Positions 16,382 to 25,856 of a stretch of DNA of 64,000 nt are shown here, one piece after another. Within the stretch, counting starts at the first letter, position 1. Each line of letters begins with the position of its first letter. The notes below the pieces were generated by a model. The model was given only the letters and a program-made list of their open reading frames with translations, did no database searches and was not told the origin of the DNA. The stretch covers positions 73,936 to 137,935 of the forward strand of contig CAZSQA010000013.1 in NCBI GenBank assembly GCA_964608915.1, in the 5' to 3' direction. The position numbers were made by a program, and so were the translations under genes. The stretch comes from QWQI01 sp964608915. GTDB taxonomy: Bacteria > Planctomycetota > Planctomycetia > Isosphaerales > Isosphaeraceae.

Positions 16382-17350
16382 TCATTCGTGGGCGGATTTC
16401 TCGTACGCGTTGACGATCGCCTGCACGAGCGGGTGTCTGACGATATCGGCCTTGGTCAGCCGAACGATGCCGACGCTTGCGATGCCGCCCAGGCGGTTGG
16501 CGGCGTCGGTCAGGCCGCAGGGCGTTCCTGGCGGGAGATCGTTCTGGGTCGGATCGCCCGTCACCACGATTCGGGCATTGGTGCCCATACGCGTCAGAAA
16601 CATTTTCATTTGGGGAATGGTGGCGTTCTGGCCTTCGTCCAGAATGATCACGGCATCGTTGAGCGTGCGCCCGCGCATGTAGGCCAGCGGTGCGATTTCG
16701 ATCAGGTCGTTGCTCATGTAGCGGCGGATCTGCTCGTATTCCATCAGGTCATGGAGGGCGTCGAGCAGCGGCCTGAGGTAGGGATTGATCTTGGCTTCGA
16801 GATCGCCGGGGAGAAAGCCGAGATGCTCGCCCGCCTCGACGGCCGGTCGCACCAGGACGATTTTTTTGATCGATCCGGACCGCAGCGCCGCGGCGGCCAT
16901 CGCCACCGCCAGATAGGTCTTGCCCGTGCCGGCGGGGCCGAGTGCGAAAACCAGCTCGTTTTCACGCAGCGATTTCAGATAGGCCGCCTGGCCTTCGGTA
17001 CGGGGGCGGATCAGTTTGGCGCCTTCGCGAATTTCCAGCTCGGTCGATACCGGCACTCCGACGGCGGCAATCGCCTGCACGGGGCTCGACTCGTCCAGAA
17101 TCCGGCTGACTTCGGCGGAAGTGATCGTGACCTTCTTGCGGTAGAGCTGTCGAAGCTGGTCGAAAACCTTCTGCGCGCGATCGATCCGGTCCGCATCGCC
17201 GTCGAGCCGTAACTCGCCATGGCGTGCCAGAATCTTGATGCCGAGAAAGTCCCGGACTTGTCTCAGGTACTGATCTCGGCTTCCGAGAACGGCCAGCTCT
17301 TCGTCGTGGCTGTCCAGCGCGATCGTCACGGAAACGGGGGAATCAGGCAT
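16382..17350 (-). CDS. phoH: PhoH-family ATPase
   Basis: The 322-residue protein has an N-terminal small domain and then a PhoH P-loop ATPase: Walker A GPAGTGKT at 138-145 and Walker B VIILDEGQN. The family is an RNA-associated ATPase linked to YbeY and ribosome/RNA processing (YbeZ of E. coli). The start has AAGGA 7 bases upstream. It is the first gene of the phoH-pgpH-ybeY-recO-bamD-lptE block. The 121 bases separating it from cdsA leave room for a promoter. Confidence 0.9.
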   Translation of the reverse strand: MPDSPVSVTIALDSHDEELAVLGSRDQYLRQVRDFLGIKILARHGELRLDGDADRIDRAQKVFDQLRQLYRKKVTITSAEVSRILDESSPVQAIAAVGVPVSTELEIREGAKLIRPRTEGQAAYLKSLRENELVFALGPAGTGKTYLAVAMAAAALRSGSIKKIVLVRPAVEAGEHLGFLPGDLEAKINPYLRPLLDALHDLMEYEQIRRYMSNDLIEIAPLAYMRGRTLNDAVIILDEGQNATIPQMKMFLTRMGTNARIVVTGDPTQNDLPPGTPCGLTDAANRLGGIASVGIVRLTKADIVRHPLVQAIVNAYEKSAHE

Positions 17351-17471
17351 GACCGGTCCTTACCGATTGTTCGGGCGCAGCTCGCAGTTTTCCTGCAGTT
17401 CGAGTATCCCTTGATTATCCCGCAACAGGGCCGAAAACTCAACGCGCAACCGGTCAGGATGTCGAAACGAT

Positions 17472-18338
17472 TCATCCGAGAATCGTCAGGATCGCCCAAC
17501 CCGCCGGAGCCGCCAACATCAGCGAATCGAGCAAGTCCAGCACGCCACCGAACCCTGGAATGACCGACGATGCGTCTTTCACGCCCGCTTCGCGTTTCAT
17601 CATCGATTCGGCCAGATCTCCGAGCTGCCCCGCGACCGAAACGCCCAGGGCGAACGCCAGCCGGCCCGGCCAGGCCGGGAGAGCCATCTGCCCGGTCACG
17701 ATCCGTTCGAGATGACACAGACCCGCGACGATCGCCACAGCGAATATCAAGCCGCCTGCCGCACCTTCCCACGTCTTTTTGGGCGAGAGCTTCGGCGTCA
17801 TCAGGTGCCGGCCGAAGAGCTTGCCGAACGTGTAAGCCCCGATGTCCGTTCCCTTCGTCGCGCCCACCACGAGCGCCAGGGCGAAAAGGCCCCGATCCGG
17901 CCCGTGCAGAAACCGCAGTTGAGCCAGAAACGAGCCGAGAACGCCGACATAGACGATGCCCGTGATCGTCGAGGCCACGCGCGGAAGCACGTGCGTTTCG
18001 TCGTCAAAAAGCCGGACACCCGCGGCCAGCGTGCAGCAGACGGAAAGCGCCAGGGCGCAGCCCATCGGGCCGAGTGCCAGGGCGCCGCCCGAGCCGGCGA
18101 CGGCCGCCGCCACGTTCGAAACGAGGCACAGGGCCGTTCCCGCGTAGAGCGGCACGGCGATCGGCCGGCCCACCGTCGCGGCCAGCAGGGGTGTCGCTTC
18201 GTATGCCGCAAGGGCACCTGCGGCGAGTACGAGCGTCATCCACAAAACGTGATAGGGAGCCGTCCAGCCGTCCACGATCAGAATGCCCGTGAACGCGGCG
18301 ATCAGGCAGACGCTGACCGGCAACCTGTGTCGAAGCAT
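17472..18338 (-). CDS. cdsA: Phosphatidate cytidylyltransferase CdsA
   Basis: CdsA makes CDP-diacylglycerol from CTP and phosphatidate, the entry to phospholipid head-group synthesis. The 288-residue protein is strongly hydrophobic (about eight membrane segments). It ends with the family signature region: SPKKTWEGAAGG, then GQLGDLAESMMKREAGVKD and PGFGGVLDLLDS. The start at 18338 follows the uppS stop by 23 bases; an upstream extension would overlap uppS. The uppS-cdsA pairing is widespread. Confidence 0.93.
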   Translation of the reverse strand: MLRHRLPVSVCLIAAFTGILIVDGWTAPYHVLWMTLVLAAGALAAYEATPLLAATVGRPIAVPLYAGTALCLVSNVAAAVAGSGGALALGPMGCALALSVCCTLAAGVRLFDDETHVLPRVASTITGIVYVGVLGSFLAQLRFLHGPDRGLFALALVVGATKGTDIGAYTFGKLFGRHLMTPKLSPKKTWEGAAGGLIFAVAIVAGLCHLERIVTGQMALPAWPGRLAFALGVSVAGQLGDLAESMMKREAGVKDASSVIPGFGGVLDLLDSLMLAAPAGWAILTILG

Positions 18339-18361
18339 CCGGACATAACCTCGCTGGCGGT

Positions 18362-19147
18362 TCAGGACTTCGTCAGACCGCCGAATTTGCGCTTGCGCCC
18401 CGCGTAAGCCCGGAAGGCTTCCGCCAGATGCTCTTCGCGGAAATCGGGCCAGTTGAGGTCCGTCACCCACATTTCGGAATACGAAATCTGCCAGAGCAGA
18501 TAGTTGGAGACGCGCATCTCACCCGCGGTGCGGATCAGCAGATCGGGGTCGGGCATGCCTGCGGTGTCGAGATGGGCTGCGAAGAGTTCGTCGTCGATCG
18601 CTTCGGGAGCGATTTCGCCCCTGGCGACCCGTTCGGCGATGCGGCGCGCGGCCTTGGCGATCTCCGTGCGTCCGCCATAATTCACGGCCAGGGCCAGCGT
18701 CATGCCGGTGTTATGGCGTGTCATTTCGACGGTGCGGTCCATCTCGTCGAGCACTTCCGGCGGCAGCCCTTCCCGCTCGCCGATCATCGCAAGACGTATG
18801 TTTTCGGCGGCCATTTCGTCCCGCTCGACGATCAGAAAATGCCGCAGCAATCGCATCAGAAAGCGAATCTCACGCTGCGGGCGCTTCCAGTTTTCGACCG
18901 AAAGGCAGTACAGCGTAAGCTGTTCCAGGCCCAGCCGCCGGCACTCTTCGGTGACGGCGCGGACGCTCTGGATCCCGCGGCGGTGGCCGAAAACGCGCGG
19001 CAGGCCACGCTGCTGAGCCCACCGGCCGTTGCCGTCCATGATGATGGCCGCATGCCTGGGCAACTGCTCGCGGGTCAGGCCGATTTCCGCAAGCCGCTGT
19101 CGCCCTTCCTCGGTCAATGGATGCATGGCCGTCGCGGCGCTGCTCAT
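18362..19147 (-). CDS. uppS: Isoprenyl transferase, undecaprenyl diphosphate synthase UppS
   Basis: UppS adds isopentenyl units in cis to farnesyl diphosphate and produces the lipid carrier for cell-wall and surface glycans. The 261-residue protein has the signature IIMDGNGRWAQQRGLPRVFG with catalytic Asp38, and near its end the RTAGEMRVSNYLLWQISYSE region. Length is normal. It is followed within 23 bases by cdsA, and purA lies 100 bases upstream on the same strand. Confidence 0.95.
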   Translation of the reverse strand: MSSAATAMHPLTEEGRQRLAEIGLTREQLPRHAAIIMDGNGRWAQQRGLPRVFGHRRGIQSVRAVTEECRRLGLEQLTLYCLSVENWKRPQREIRFLMRLLRHFLIVERDEMAAENIRLAMIGEREGLPPEVLDEMDRTVEMTRHNTGMTLALAVNYGGRTEIAKAARRIAERVARGEIAPEAIDDELFAAHLDTAGMPDPDLLIRTAGEMRVSNYLLWQISYSEMWVTDLNWPDFREEHLAEAFRAYAGRKRKFGGLTKS

Positions 19148-19247
19148 GGCTGTGAATTCGCCTCAGTGTCGGTTTCGAGCGAAAACGGACTCGAGAACGG
19201 AAGCGTCATACGATCCGAACGCTTCCGCACCTGGTCGATACCCTATC

Positions 19248-20549
19248 TTACCACGATCCCGCCGGAACTGCGACGGTCTGAGTCCGTTCCGGGCCGACGC
19301 TCACGCGCCTGACCGGCACATCGACCTGCTCCGCGAGAAAACGGACGTATTCGCGGAAGTTCACGGGGAAGTCCTTCCACTGGCGCACAGCCGTGACGTC
19401 TTCACTCCAGCCTTGCAGGTCCTGATAAACGGGCGTAACCTGGCCGAGTTCTTCGAGACACGCCGGGAACCAGTCGAGCAGCGTGCCGTCGGGCCGGCGG
19501 TAACCGGTGCAGACACGTATCGTCTCGAACCCGGAGAGAACGTCGAGCAGCATGACGCTCAGTTCCGTCGCCCCGCTGACCCAGGCCGAGTGACGCACTG
19601 CCACGGCGTCGAACCAGCCGCAGCGGCGCGGCCGGCCCGTCACGGTGCCGTATTCGCGGCCCCGGTCGCGGATCCGCTGGCCGATTTCGTTATCGAGTTC
19701 CGTCGGGAACGGGCCGCCGCCCACGCGGGTGGTGTAAGCCTTGACCACGCCGACCCAGTGGTCAATGTGCCGTGCATGAACGCCGGAACCTGTGCCCAGG
19801 CCGGCCGCCGACGAATTCGAAGACGTGACGTAAGGAAACGTGCCGTAATCGATATCCAGAAGCGAGCCCTGGGCCCCTTCGAACAGGATCTTGCGGCCAC
19901 TTTTCACGGCGTTCGCCATCCAGGCGGCGGTGTCGGTGACGAAGGGCCGAAGACGCTCGGCATATCCGAGATATTCGTCGCAAATCGCGTCGGCGTTCAG
20001 CGGTTCGAAGGGCTTCAGCGTGGCGCCCAGAATCCGGTTCTTGAATTCGAGCACGCGGCCGAGCCGCTCACGCAGATGATCGGGCCGGAAGAGTTCCCCC
20101 ATCCGGATGCCGTGAACCCGGCCGACCTTGTCTTTGTAGCAGGGGCCGATTCCGCGCCGGGTCGTGCCCAGCCGTTCGCTGGAAGTATTCGATTCTTCGG
20201 ACCAGCGTTCCTCTTCCAGGTGATACGGAAAGATCACGTGGGCCCGGTCGCTGATGTGAAGTCTGCCCGAAAAATCGACGCCCTGGGCGCTCAGCCGGTC
20301 CATTTCGGCCAGCAGCATCGGGGGGTGGATGACGACGCCGTTGCCGATCACGCAATCGACGCCGGGGCGTACCGCTCCGGTCGGAATCAGCGATAGCTTA
20401 TACGTCTTGTCGCCGACGATCACCGTGTGGCCGGCGTTCGCTCCGCCCTGGTAACGCACGACGGTGTCGTGGTCGTCGCAGAGCAGGTCCACGATCTTTC
20501 CCTTGGCCTCGTCACCCCATTGCAGCCCGACGACGCACGTATTCGACAC
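19248..20549 (-). CDS. purA: Adenylosuccinate synthetase PurA
   Basis: PurA joins IMP and aspartate using GTP, the first committed step to AMP. The 433-residue protein has the P-loop QWGDEAKGKIVD with catalytic Asp13. Most homologues have Gly where this one has Ala16. It also shows GGANAGHT and the TTRRGIGPCY stretch. I chose GTG 20549, with AGGA about 10 bases upstream, because the conserved domain begins within five residues. An in-frame GTG at 20570 is the alternative. Confidence 0.95.
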   Translation of the reverse strand: MSNTCVVGLQWGDEAKGKIVDLLCDDHDTVVRYQGGANAGHTVIVGDKTYKLSLIPTGAVRPGVDCVIGNGVVIHPPMLLAEMDRLSAQGVDFSGRLHISDRAHVIFPYHLEEERWSEESNTSSERLGTTRRGIGPCYKDKVGRVHGIRMGELFRPDHLRERLGRVLEFKNRILGATLKPFEPLNADAICDEYLGYAERLRPFVTDTAAWMANAVKSGRKILFEGAQGSLLDIDYGTFPYVTSSNSSAAGLGTGSGVHARHIDHWVGVVKAYTTRVGGGPFPTELDNEIGQRIRDRGREYGTVTGRPRRCGWFDAVAVRHSAWVSGATELSVMLLDVLSGFETIRVCTGYRRPDGTLLDWFPACLEELGQVTPVYQDLQGWSEDVTAVRQWKDFPVNFREYVRFLAEQVDVPVRRVSVGPERTQTVAVPAGSW

Positions 20550-20858
20550 GTTCAGGGTTCCTCGTCCCACTGGCTCGGTTCGTTTTCGGGCGCGTTACGT
20601 TCTGGCCTGCGAACCCGAAACGTCAAATCATAGTGGTCGCGCCGGCATGCGGTCAATCTTCAGTTACGGACCGGAGCTTCCGTTCTTCAGGGAAAGGCAT
20701 GGCCGTCGCGGCCCGGCTGACGATAATGAGAGCGACGTCCGTAAGAAAGCACGCATGCGCCCTGGCGACGACGCGGCCGGCAGGACTCGATCGCCCGATC
20801 GAACGAGGCGAAATCCGCGGCGGCCGGAAAATCGAGCCACGAAAGAGATTCGGGCCAA
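20550..20858. other. Divergent intergenic region between purA and the nitrilase-family gene
   Basis: About 310 bases separate the start of purA (minus) from the next plus-strand gene, so at least two promoters must be here. I see no convincing paired -35/-10 boxes, no riboswitch-like structure and no coding frame. Confidence 0.5.
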
Positions 20859-21749
20859 ATGAATCGCTACTATGCCGCCTGCTGTCAGACCGACTTCCCC
20901 TGCCCGCGCGATCGTTCCGCGTACCCCGAACGTGTCGCGAAATGCATCGGCATGATCGAAAACGCCGTCGTCGGCTATGAACCGTTTTTCGACGTCAAAC
21001 TCGTCGTATTCCCGGAATTCGTCCATGCCGCGCCGGTCTATTCCACCGTCGAGGAATTGATCGACCGGCTCGCCGTCCCGGTTCCGAACGAGTTCACCGA
21101 TCTGTATGCCGCCACGGCGAAGCGCCTGGGCGTTCACATCGTGGCCGGCACGTTTCTGGAGGTCGATCCCGCCCTGCCTGGCCACGTATTCAATACGTCC
21201 TGCCTGATCGGCCCGGACGGGCTTCTGATGAAATACCGCAAGGTGCAGCCCTGGCTGCCCTGGGAGATCCACACCAGCCCCGCCACACTGACGGCCGACC
21301 CGGGCACGCTCTTTCCCGTGGTCGAAACCGAGCTTGGCAAAATCGGCGTGGCCGTGTGTTATGACTGGCTGTTTCCGGAAGTGATACGCGGCCTGGCCGT
21401 CAATGGCGCCGAGGTTCTGGTGCGGGTTTCGGCCTATATGGATCCCTGGGGCGCCACGCCGCCGCTCGACTGGTGGACGCTCTTCAACCGCGTTCGGGCC
21501 GTGGAGAGCATGGCCCACGTCGTCGCTTGCAATCAGGCGGCTTCGCTGGCCAATTATCCGCCGTTCAGCTGGCCGGGCGGTTCGATGATCGTCGACTTCG
21601 ACGGCCGCATCCTCGCCCAGGCCGACCCGGGCCCTGGCGAGAAAATCGTCGTGGGGCCCGTCGATCTCGCCGCGCAGCGCGCGGAACGTGAGCGGCGGCG
21701 GGGCCATCGGTTGTTGTCCCACAGGTTCGACTCGTTTTATACTGGTTGA
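20859..21749 (+). CDS. Carbon-nitrogen hydrolase (nitrilase superfamily)
   Basis: The 296-residue protein has the Glu-Lys-Cys triad of the nitrilase superfamily: Glu53 (VVFPEFVHA), Lys128 (KYRKVQP) and Cys167 (GVAVCYDWLFPE). Members hydrolyse amides, N-carbamoyl compounds or nitriles in the cytoplasm. The substrate cannot be read from sequence, although the CYDWLFPE pattern is more typical of amidases than of true nitrilases. No pathway genes surround it. Confidence 0.85.
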   Translation: MNRYYAACCQTDFPCPRDRSAYPERVAKCIGMIENAVVGYEPFFDVKLVVFPEFVHAAPVYSTVEELIDRLAVPVPNEFTDLYAATAKRLGVHIVAGTFLEVDPALPGHVFNTSCLIGPDGLLMKYRKVQPWLPWEIHTSPATLTADPGTLFPVVETELGKIGVAVCYDWLFPEVIRGLAVNGAEVLVRVSAYMDPWGATPPLDWWTLFNRVRAVESMAHVVACNQAASLANYPPFSWPGGSMIVDFDGRILAQADPGPGEKIVVGPVDLAAQRAERERRRGHRLLSHRFDSFYTG

Positions 21750-21868
21750 GTCCGCCATGACCGGTACGAAGCCGGCCTCGTCCCGAAAGTGCGAAAAATC
21801 ACTCGTGCTCCACACGAATCGGCGCATCCTCCGCCAGAGCGCCGGATACATCAGAAGAGCGTGCCACG

Positions 21869-24800
21869 ATGAGTTCACCGTTTTTCAAGGAGATTCCCCC
21901 GGGGCCGATCGGGCCGAGGCCGTCGGACGACGGGTCTCCCGTGTGGTTCCGGGCCGCCTGGGTGATCGGAGTCGCTCTGGTGTTCGCCGCTGTCGGTGGC
22001 GGGTTCTATCTGCTTTCAGGGCCGGATATTACCGTCGATCCTGTACAGTTCGGTCCGGTCGATGAGAGTCAACCGGCCGCCGAGAACAAGAAGCCGGCTG
22101 AAGCGGCGATCGTCGTATCGAGTGCGAATCTGGACAGGGCGCGGACCGAAGCCGCTCCGATCATCCCGCCGGAGACGGTCGCCGTCGATCCCGCCGCGCC
22201 GCCGGAAGGTCCGTGGGTCGACATCCATTTTCGTGGCCTGGGCCACATGGAACGTTACGAATACGATCAGGCGGTAGAGGCTTTCCGCGAAGTCGTCGCC
22301 CTTCAGCCGGAATGGAACGCCGCGAAGATCAACCTTGCCATCGCCCGGCTGAACCAGACGGGCACGGAGGCCGAAGCCGCCAAGGAGGACCGGACCGGCA
22401 CGGGCCCGGCGAAGTCGAATTTCGACGAAGCCCTCGAGCTGCTGGACGGTGTCATCGAACGTGAACCGACGAACCTGCACGCTCACTTTTGCCGGGGCAT
22501 CATTCTGGAATATGTGGGCCGGATCGCCGACGCGCATCGCGATTTCCGTATCGTCGCAGTCAAGGATCCGGGTGACGGTCATGCCTGGTATAAGGTCGGT
22601 TCGACGCTCACGAGCCCCGCGGATCCGAATCAGCCCGCCGGTCCGGAAGAGGCTCCGGAGCTGATCGAAATCTTCGAACGGGCTCTTTCCTGCAATCCCT
22701 ACCTGGTGCCCGCGCTTTACAGGCTGCAACTTGCCTATGCGATGGCCGGCAAAAGGGCCGAGCAGCGTGCGACGATCGAGCGCTGGACGAAGCTCAACGC
22801 CAAGCAGAACGCGGCCGCCTACGGCGAAACGGCGGAGACGTTCTACGGAGAGATGGGCAAATACGCCCGGATCGTCAATCCGCCTTATCGCCGAGAGAAA
22901 AAAGCCGAAGCCGAAGGCCCTGGCGAATTGCCTGCACCGCCGAAATTCGCGGAACTTCGCAAGCTGGACGTGAAGCTCGAGAACGGCTGCCGCTGGGCGA
23001 CCGAGGAAGACTTTTCGACGCGCGAAACGGCGAACCTGCAGGCCGTGCGGCGGCGGTTCGGCATGGCCGTCGCGGCGGCTGATTTCGACAATGACGGCAA
23101 GCTCGACTTTTACGCCTGCTCGGCCGTCGTTTCACCGTCCGGCGTGCGTGACTGCCTGCTGATCAATCTCGGCGAAGGCCGGTTCGAAGATCGTTCGACC
23201 GCCTGGGGAGTACCGGTCGATCATCCTTCCACGGGCGTCGCCGTGGCCGATTTCGATGCCGATCGCCGTGTCGACATCTTCCTGACCGGCCTGCGTGAAC
23301 ACCGGCTCTTGCGCAGCCTGGGCGACTGGTTCGACGACGTTTCCTATTTGATCGGCGTGCCCGAAATTCCCGCGATCGGCCTGACGGCCCGCTGGCTCGA
23401 TCTCGACCAGGACGGCGACCTGGATCTTTACGTGATCCAGTACAGCCACGCCGATAACGACCGGCTCTTCCGGGCGGCGGAACCTGTCGGCCAGACCAAT
23501 CTGATCTTCCGCAACGACGGAGTGCCCCCGCCCGTGCCAGGCCGGCCGGCCGACAACTGGGCCCCGCTGGCCGTGGCACCGGCTGATCTGCCGGCTCGCG
23601 GCGGCCTTTCTCTGGCGTTTTCGCCCTGGCCGAAAAGCGAAACGATGGGTGGCGACGACGCCCCGCACACCGGAATCGCCGCAGGCGATTTCGACGACGA
23701 CCGGGATCTCGACGTCATCCTGGTGCATGACAATGTCCTGCCGAAGATCCTGTTCAATGACCGTCAGGGCAAGTTCACGCCGATGAACCTGGGCGCGACG
23801 GCCGCTCTTATCGACCCGAGAATCACCGGCGTGCTCACCACGGACGTGAACCACGACGGCCGAAGCGATCTCGTTCTCCATGGCCTCTCCGGCAAAGTCG
23901 CCGTTCTCGTCAATCGCATCCAGTCGCGTGTCGGCGAGGGCCCCCTTCTGGAATTCGGATCGATGCCCATGGATCCGCGCATCTACACGCAGCTCACCAC
24001 GGCCGACCTCGACCTTGACGGTCGCATGGAACTGATCGGCCTGCCGCGTGACCAGTCGATTCCCTTGCCGATGTGGTCGCGGCTCGACGGCGACAAGTTC
24101 GTGACGCGGGAATTCCCCGTGGCCGTCGGGTCAGGCAACGCTTCAAGCAGTGTCGGCATGTCCATCGTCGACGTAATGGCCACGCCCCTGCCGGAACTGG
24201 TTCTGTGGACCGACGCCGGGCCATTCGTCGCCGTGAACGAAACGGCCGACCGGCCCTGGATCGCCCTGAACCTGGGCGGCCGCTGGAAGCGCAGCTTTGA
24301 CCACATGCGAACCAACCCGCATGGCCTGGGCGCGAAGATCGCCCTGGAGGGTCAGGGCCTGTTCGTGCCTTACGAACACACGACGCCTTCAGCCGAACTC
24401 GCTCAAAGCCAGGCACCGGTCGTCCTGGGCACCGCTGGCGTTCGAACCGTGCCGCTTTTGCGGATGCGCTGGCCCGACGGTGTCATGCAATCCGAGCTGA
24501 ACGTGCCGGCCAACCAACTGCTCGCCATGGCCGAAAATAACCGCAAAACCGGCAGTTGCCCCGTTCTGTTCACCTGGAACGGTGAGCGTTTCGTCTGTCT
24601 CGGTGATTTTCTCGGCGGTGGCGGTCTCGGATATCTCGTCGCTCCTGGCGTATACTCGCAGCCGGACCGCGACGAAGCCCTGCGGATCGATTCGAACCAG
24701 CTTAAGGCCGAGAACGGCGTGTTTCGGATGTCGATTACCGAGCCGATGGACGAAGTGGCCTATATCGACCATCTCATGCTCGAAGCCGTCGATCACCCCA

Positions 24801-25822
24801 AAGACGTCGCCGTCGGACTCGACGAACGCTTCAGCCCCGGAGGCAACAGGCCGACCGGTGCGCTTCGGGCCTGGAAGCGGCGGATCGATCCGCTCGCCGC
24901 CCGTGATCTTAAGGGCAACGACCTGACCGAAACGCTCAAAAAGTTCGACCGCCGCACCAGCGACGCATTCCTGCGCAGGATCGGCTGGGTCGGCTATGCC
25001 GAGGAACATGGCGTCGTTCTCGATTTCGCCGACCGGCTCAAGTCGCTCAAGCAGGACGATCGCATCGTCCTGGGCCTCGCCGGCTGGGTCGAATATCCCT
25101 ATTCGCAGACGAATTTCGCGGCGGCCACCAGCGGCGTCGAACTCAAGCCGCCCATGCTGGAGATCGAGTGCCCCGACGGCTCGTGGCAGACGCTCGAGGC
25201 CGACCCGGGCTACCCGGCCGGCCTGCCACGCCTGACGACGCTCGAACTGACCGGCCGGCTGCCGCTGGACCGCCCCGTGAAGCTGCGCATCCGTACGAAC
25301 ATGGAGTGCTATTACGACGAAGCCTTCCTGGCCATTCTGGAACCGAAGCCGGAACTGGCTGTGACCCGCGTGCCGGTGGGCCGGGCCCAGCTGCAGTGGC
25401 GTGGCTATACGCGGGAGGTTTCGCCCGACGGCAAACTGCCGCTGATCTACGACTACGACTACGTCGACCCGGCCCCGCTGGCCCAGCTATCGGGCAACCT
25501 CACCCGTTACGGCGAAGTTCAGGAGCTGCTGACCGGCGATGACGACCGGTTCTGCATCGTCGGTCCAGGCGACGAAATTCGCCTGGAATTCGACGCCAGG
25601 TCGCTGCCGCCGCTCAAGCCCGGCTTCGAACGCACTTTCGTCCTGCGCACTTATGGCTATTGCAAGGACGCCGACCCCTACACCGCCCTGAGCGATTCCG
25701 TTGGACCCCTGCCGTATCGAGGCATGCCCGATTATCCGTTCGCGAAAGACAAGGAGCGGCCCCGCGACCCGGTCTATCAGAAATATCTCGACACCTACCA
25801 GACTCGCAAGGCATCGCCCTGA
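21869..25822 (+). CDS. Giant TPR / VCBS (FG-GAP) / ASPIC-UnbV repeat protein
   Basis: The 1317-residue protein has one membrane segment at about residues 26-50, so it is anchored with the bulk outside the cytoplasm. Residues 110-310 are TPR-like (YEYDQAVEAFREVVALQPEW). Residues 395-760 are FG-GAP/VCBS units with Asp-rich calcium loops (ADFDNDGKLDFY, LDQDGDLDLY, GDFDDDRDLDVIL, DVNHDGRSDLVL). Residues 795-880 resemble the ASPIC/UnbV domain. The C-terminal 430 residues are unassigned but rich in beta strand. The family (CRTAC1-like) is common in Planctomycetota and is thought to mediate surface interactions; its biochemical role is unknown. Start ATG 21869 has AAGAG upstream. Confidence 0.8.
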   Translation: MSSPFFKEIPPGPIGPRPSDDGSPVWFRAAWVIGVALVFAAVGGGFYLLSGPDITVDPVQFGPVDESQPAAENKKPAEAAIVVSSANLDRARTEAAPIIPPETVAVDPAAPPEGPWVDIHFRGLGHMERYEYDQAVEAFREVVALQPEWNAAKINLAIARLNQTGTEAEAAKEDRTGTGPAKSNFDEALELLDGVIEREPTNLHAHFCRGIILEYVGRIADAHRDFRIVAVKDPGDGHAWYKVGSTLTSPADPNQPAGPEEAPELIEIFERALSCNPYLVPALYRLQLAYAMAGKRAEQRATIERWTKLNAKQNAAAYGETAETFYGEMGKYARIVNPPYRREKKAEAEGPGELPAPPKFAELRKLDVKLENGCRWATEEDFSTRETANLQAVRRRFGMAVAAADFDNDGKLDFYACSAVVSPSGVRDCLLINLGEGRFEDRSTAWGVPVDHPSTGVAVADFDADRRVDIFLTGLREHRLLRSLGDWFDDVSYLIGVPEIPAIGLTARWLDLDQDGDLDLYVIQYSHADNDRLFRAAEPVGQTNLIFRNDGVPPPVPGRPADNWAPLAVAPADLPARGGLSLAFSPWPKSETMGGDDAPHTGIAAGDFDDDRDLDVILVHDNVLPKILFNDRQGKFTPMNLGATAALIDPRITGVLTTDVNHDGRSDLVLHGLSGKVAVLVNRIQSRVGEGPLLEFGSMPMDPRIYTQLTTADLDLDGRMELIGLPRDQSIPLPMWSRLDGDKFVTREFPVAVGSGNASSSVGMSIVDVMATPLPELVLWTDAGPFVAVNETADRPWIALNLGGRWKRSFDHMRTNPHGLGAKIALEGQGLFVPYEHTTPSAELAQSQAPVVLGTAGVRTVPLLRMRWPDGVMQSELNVPANQLLAMAENNRKTGSCPVLFTWNGERFVCLGDFLGGGGLGYLVAPGVYSQPDRDEALRIDSNQLKAENGVFRMSITEPMDEVAYIDHLMLEAVDHPKDVAVGLDERFSPGGNRPTGALRAWKRRIDPLAARDLKGNDLTETLKKFDRRTSDAFLRRIGWVGYAEEHGVVLDFADRLKSLKQDDRIVLGLAGWVEYPYSQTNFAAATSGVELKPPMLEIECPDGSWQTLEADPGYPAGLPRLTTLELTGRLPLDRPVKLRIRTNMECYYDEAFLAILEPKPELAVTRVPVGRAQLQWRGYTREVSPDGKLPLIYDYDYVDPAPLAQLSGNLTRYGEVQELLTGDDDRFCIVGPGDEIRLEFDARSLPPLKPGFERTFVLRTYGYCKDADPYTALSDSVGPLPYRGMPDYPFAKDKERPRDPVYQKYLDTYQTRKASP

Positions 25823-25856
25823 CAGGTTTCAGCGCTTCGTCACGTCGGCGATTCCG

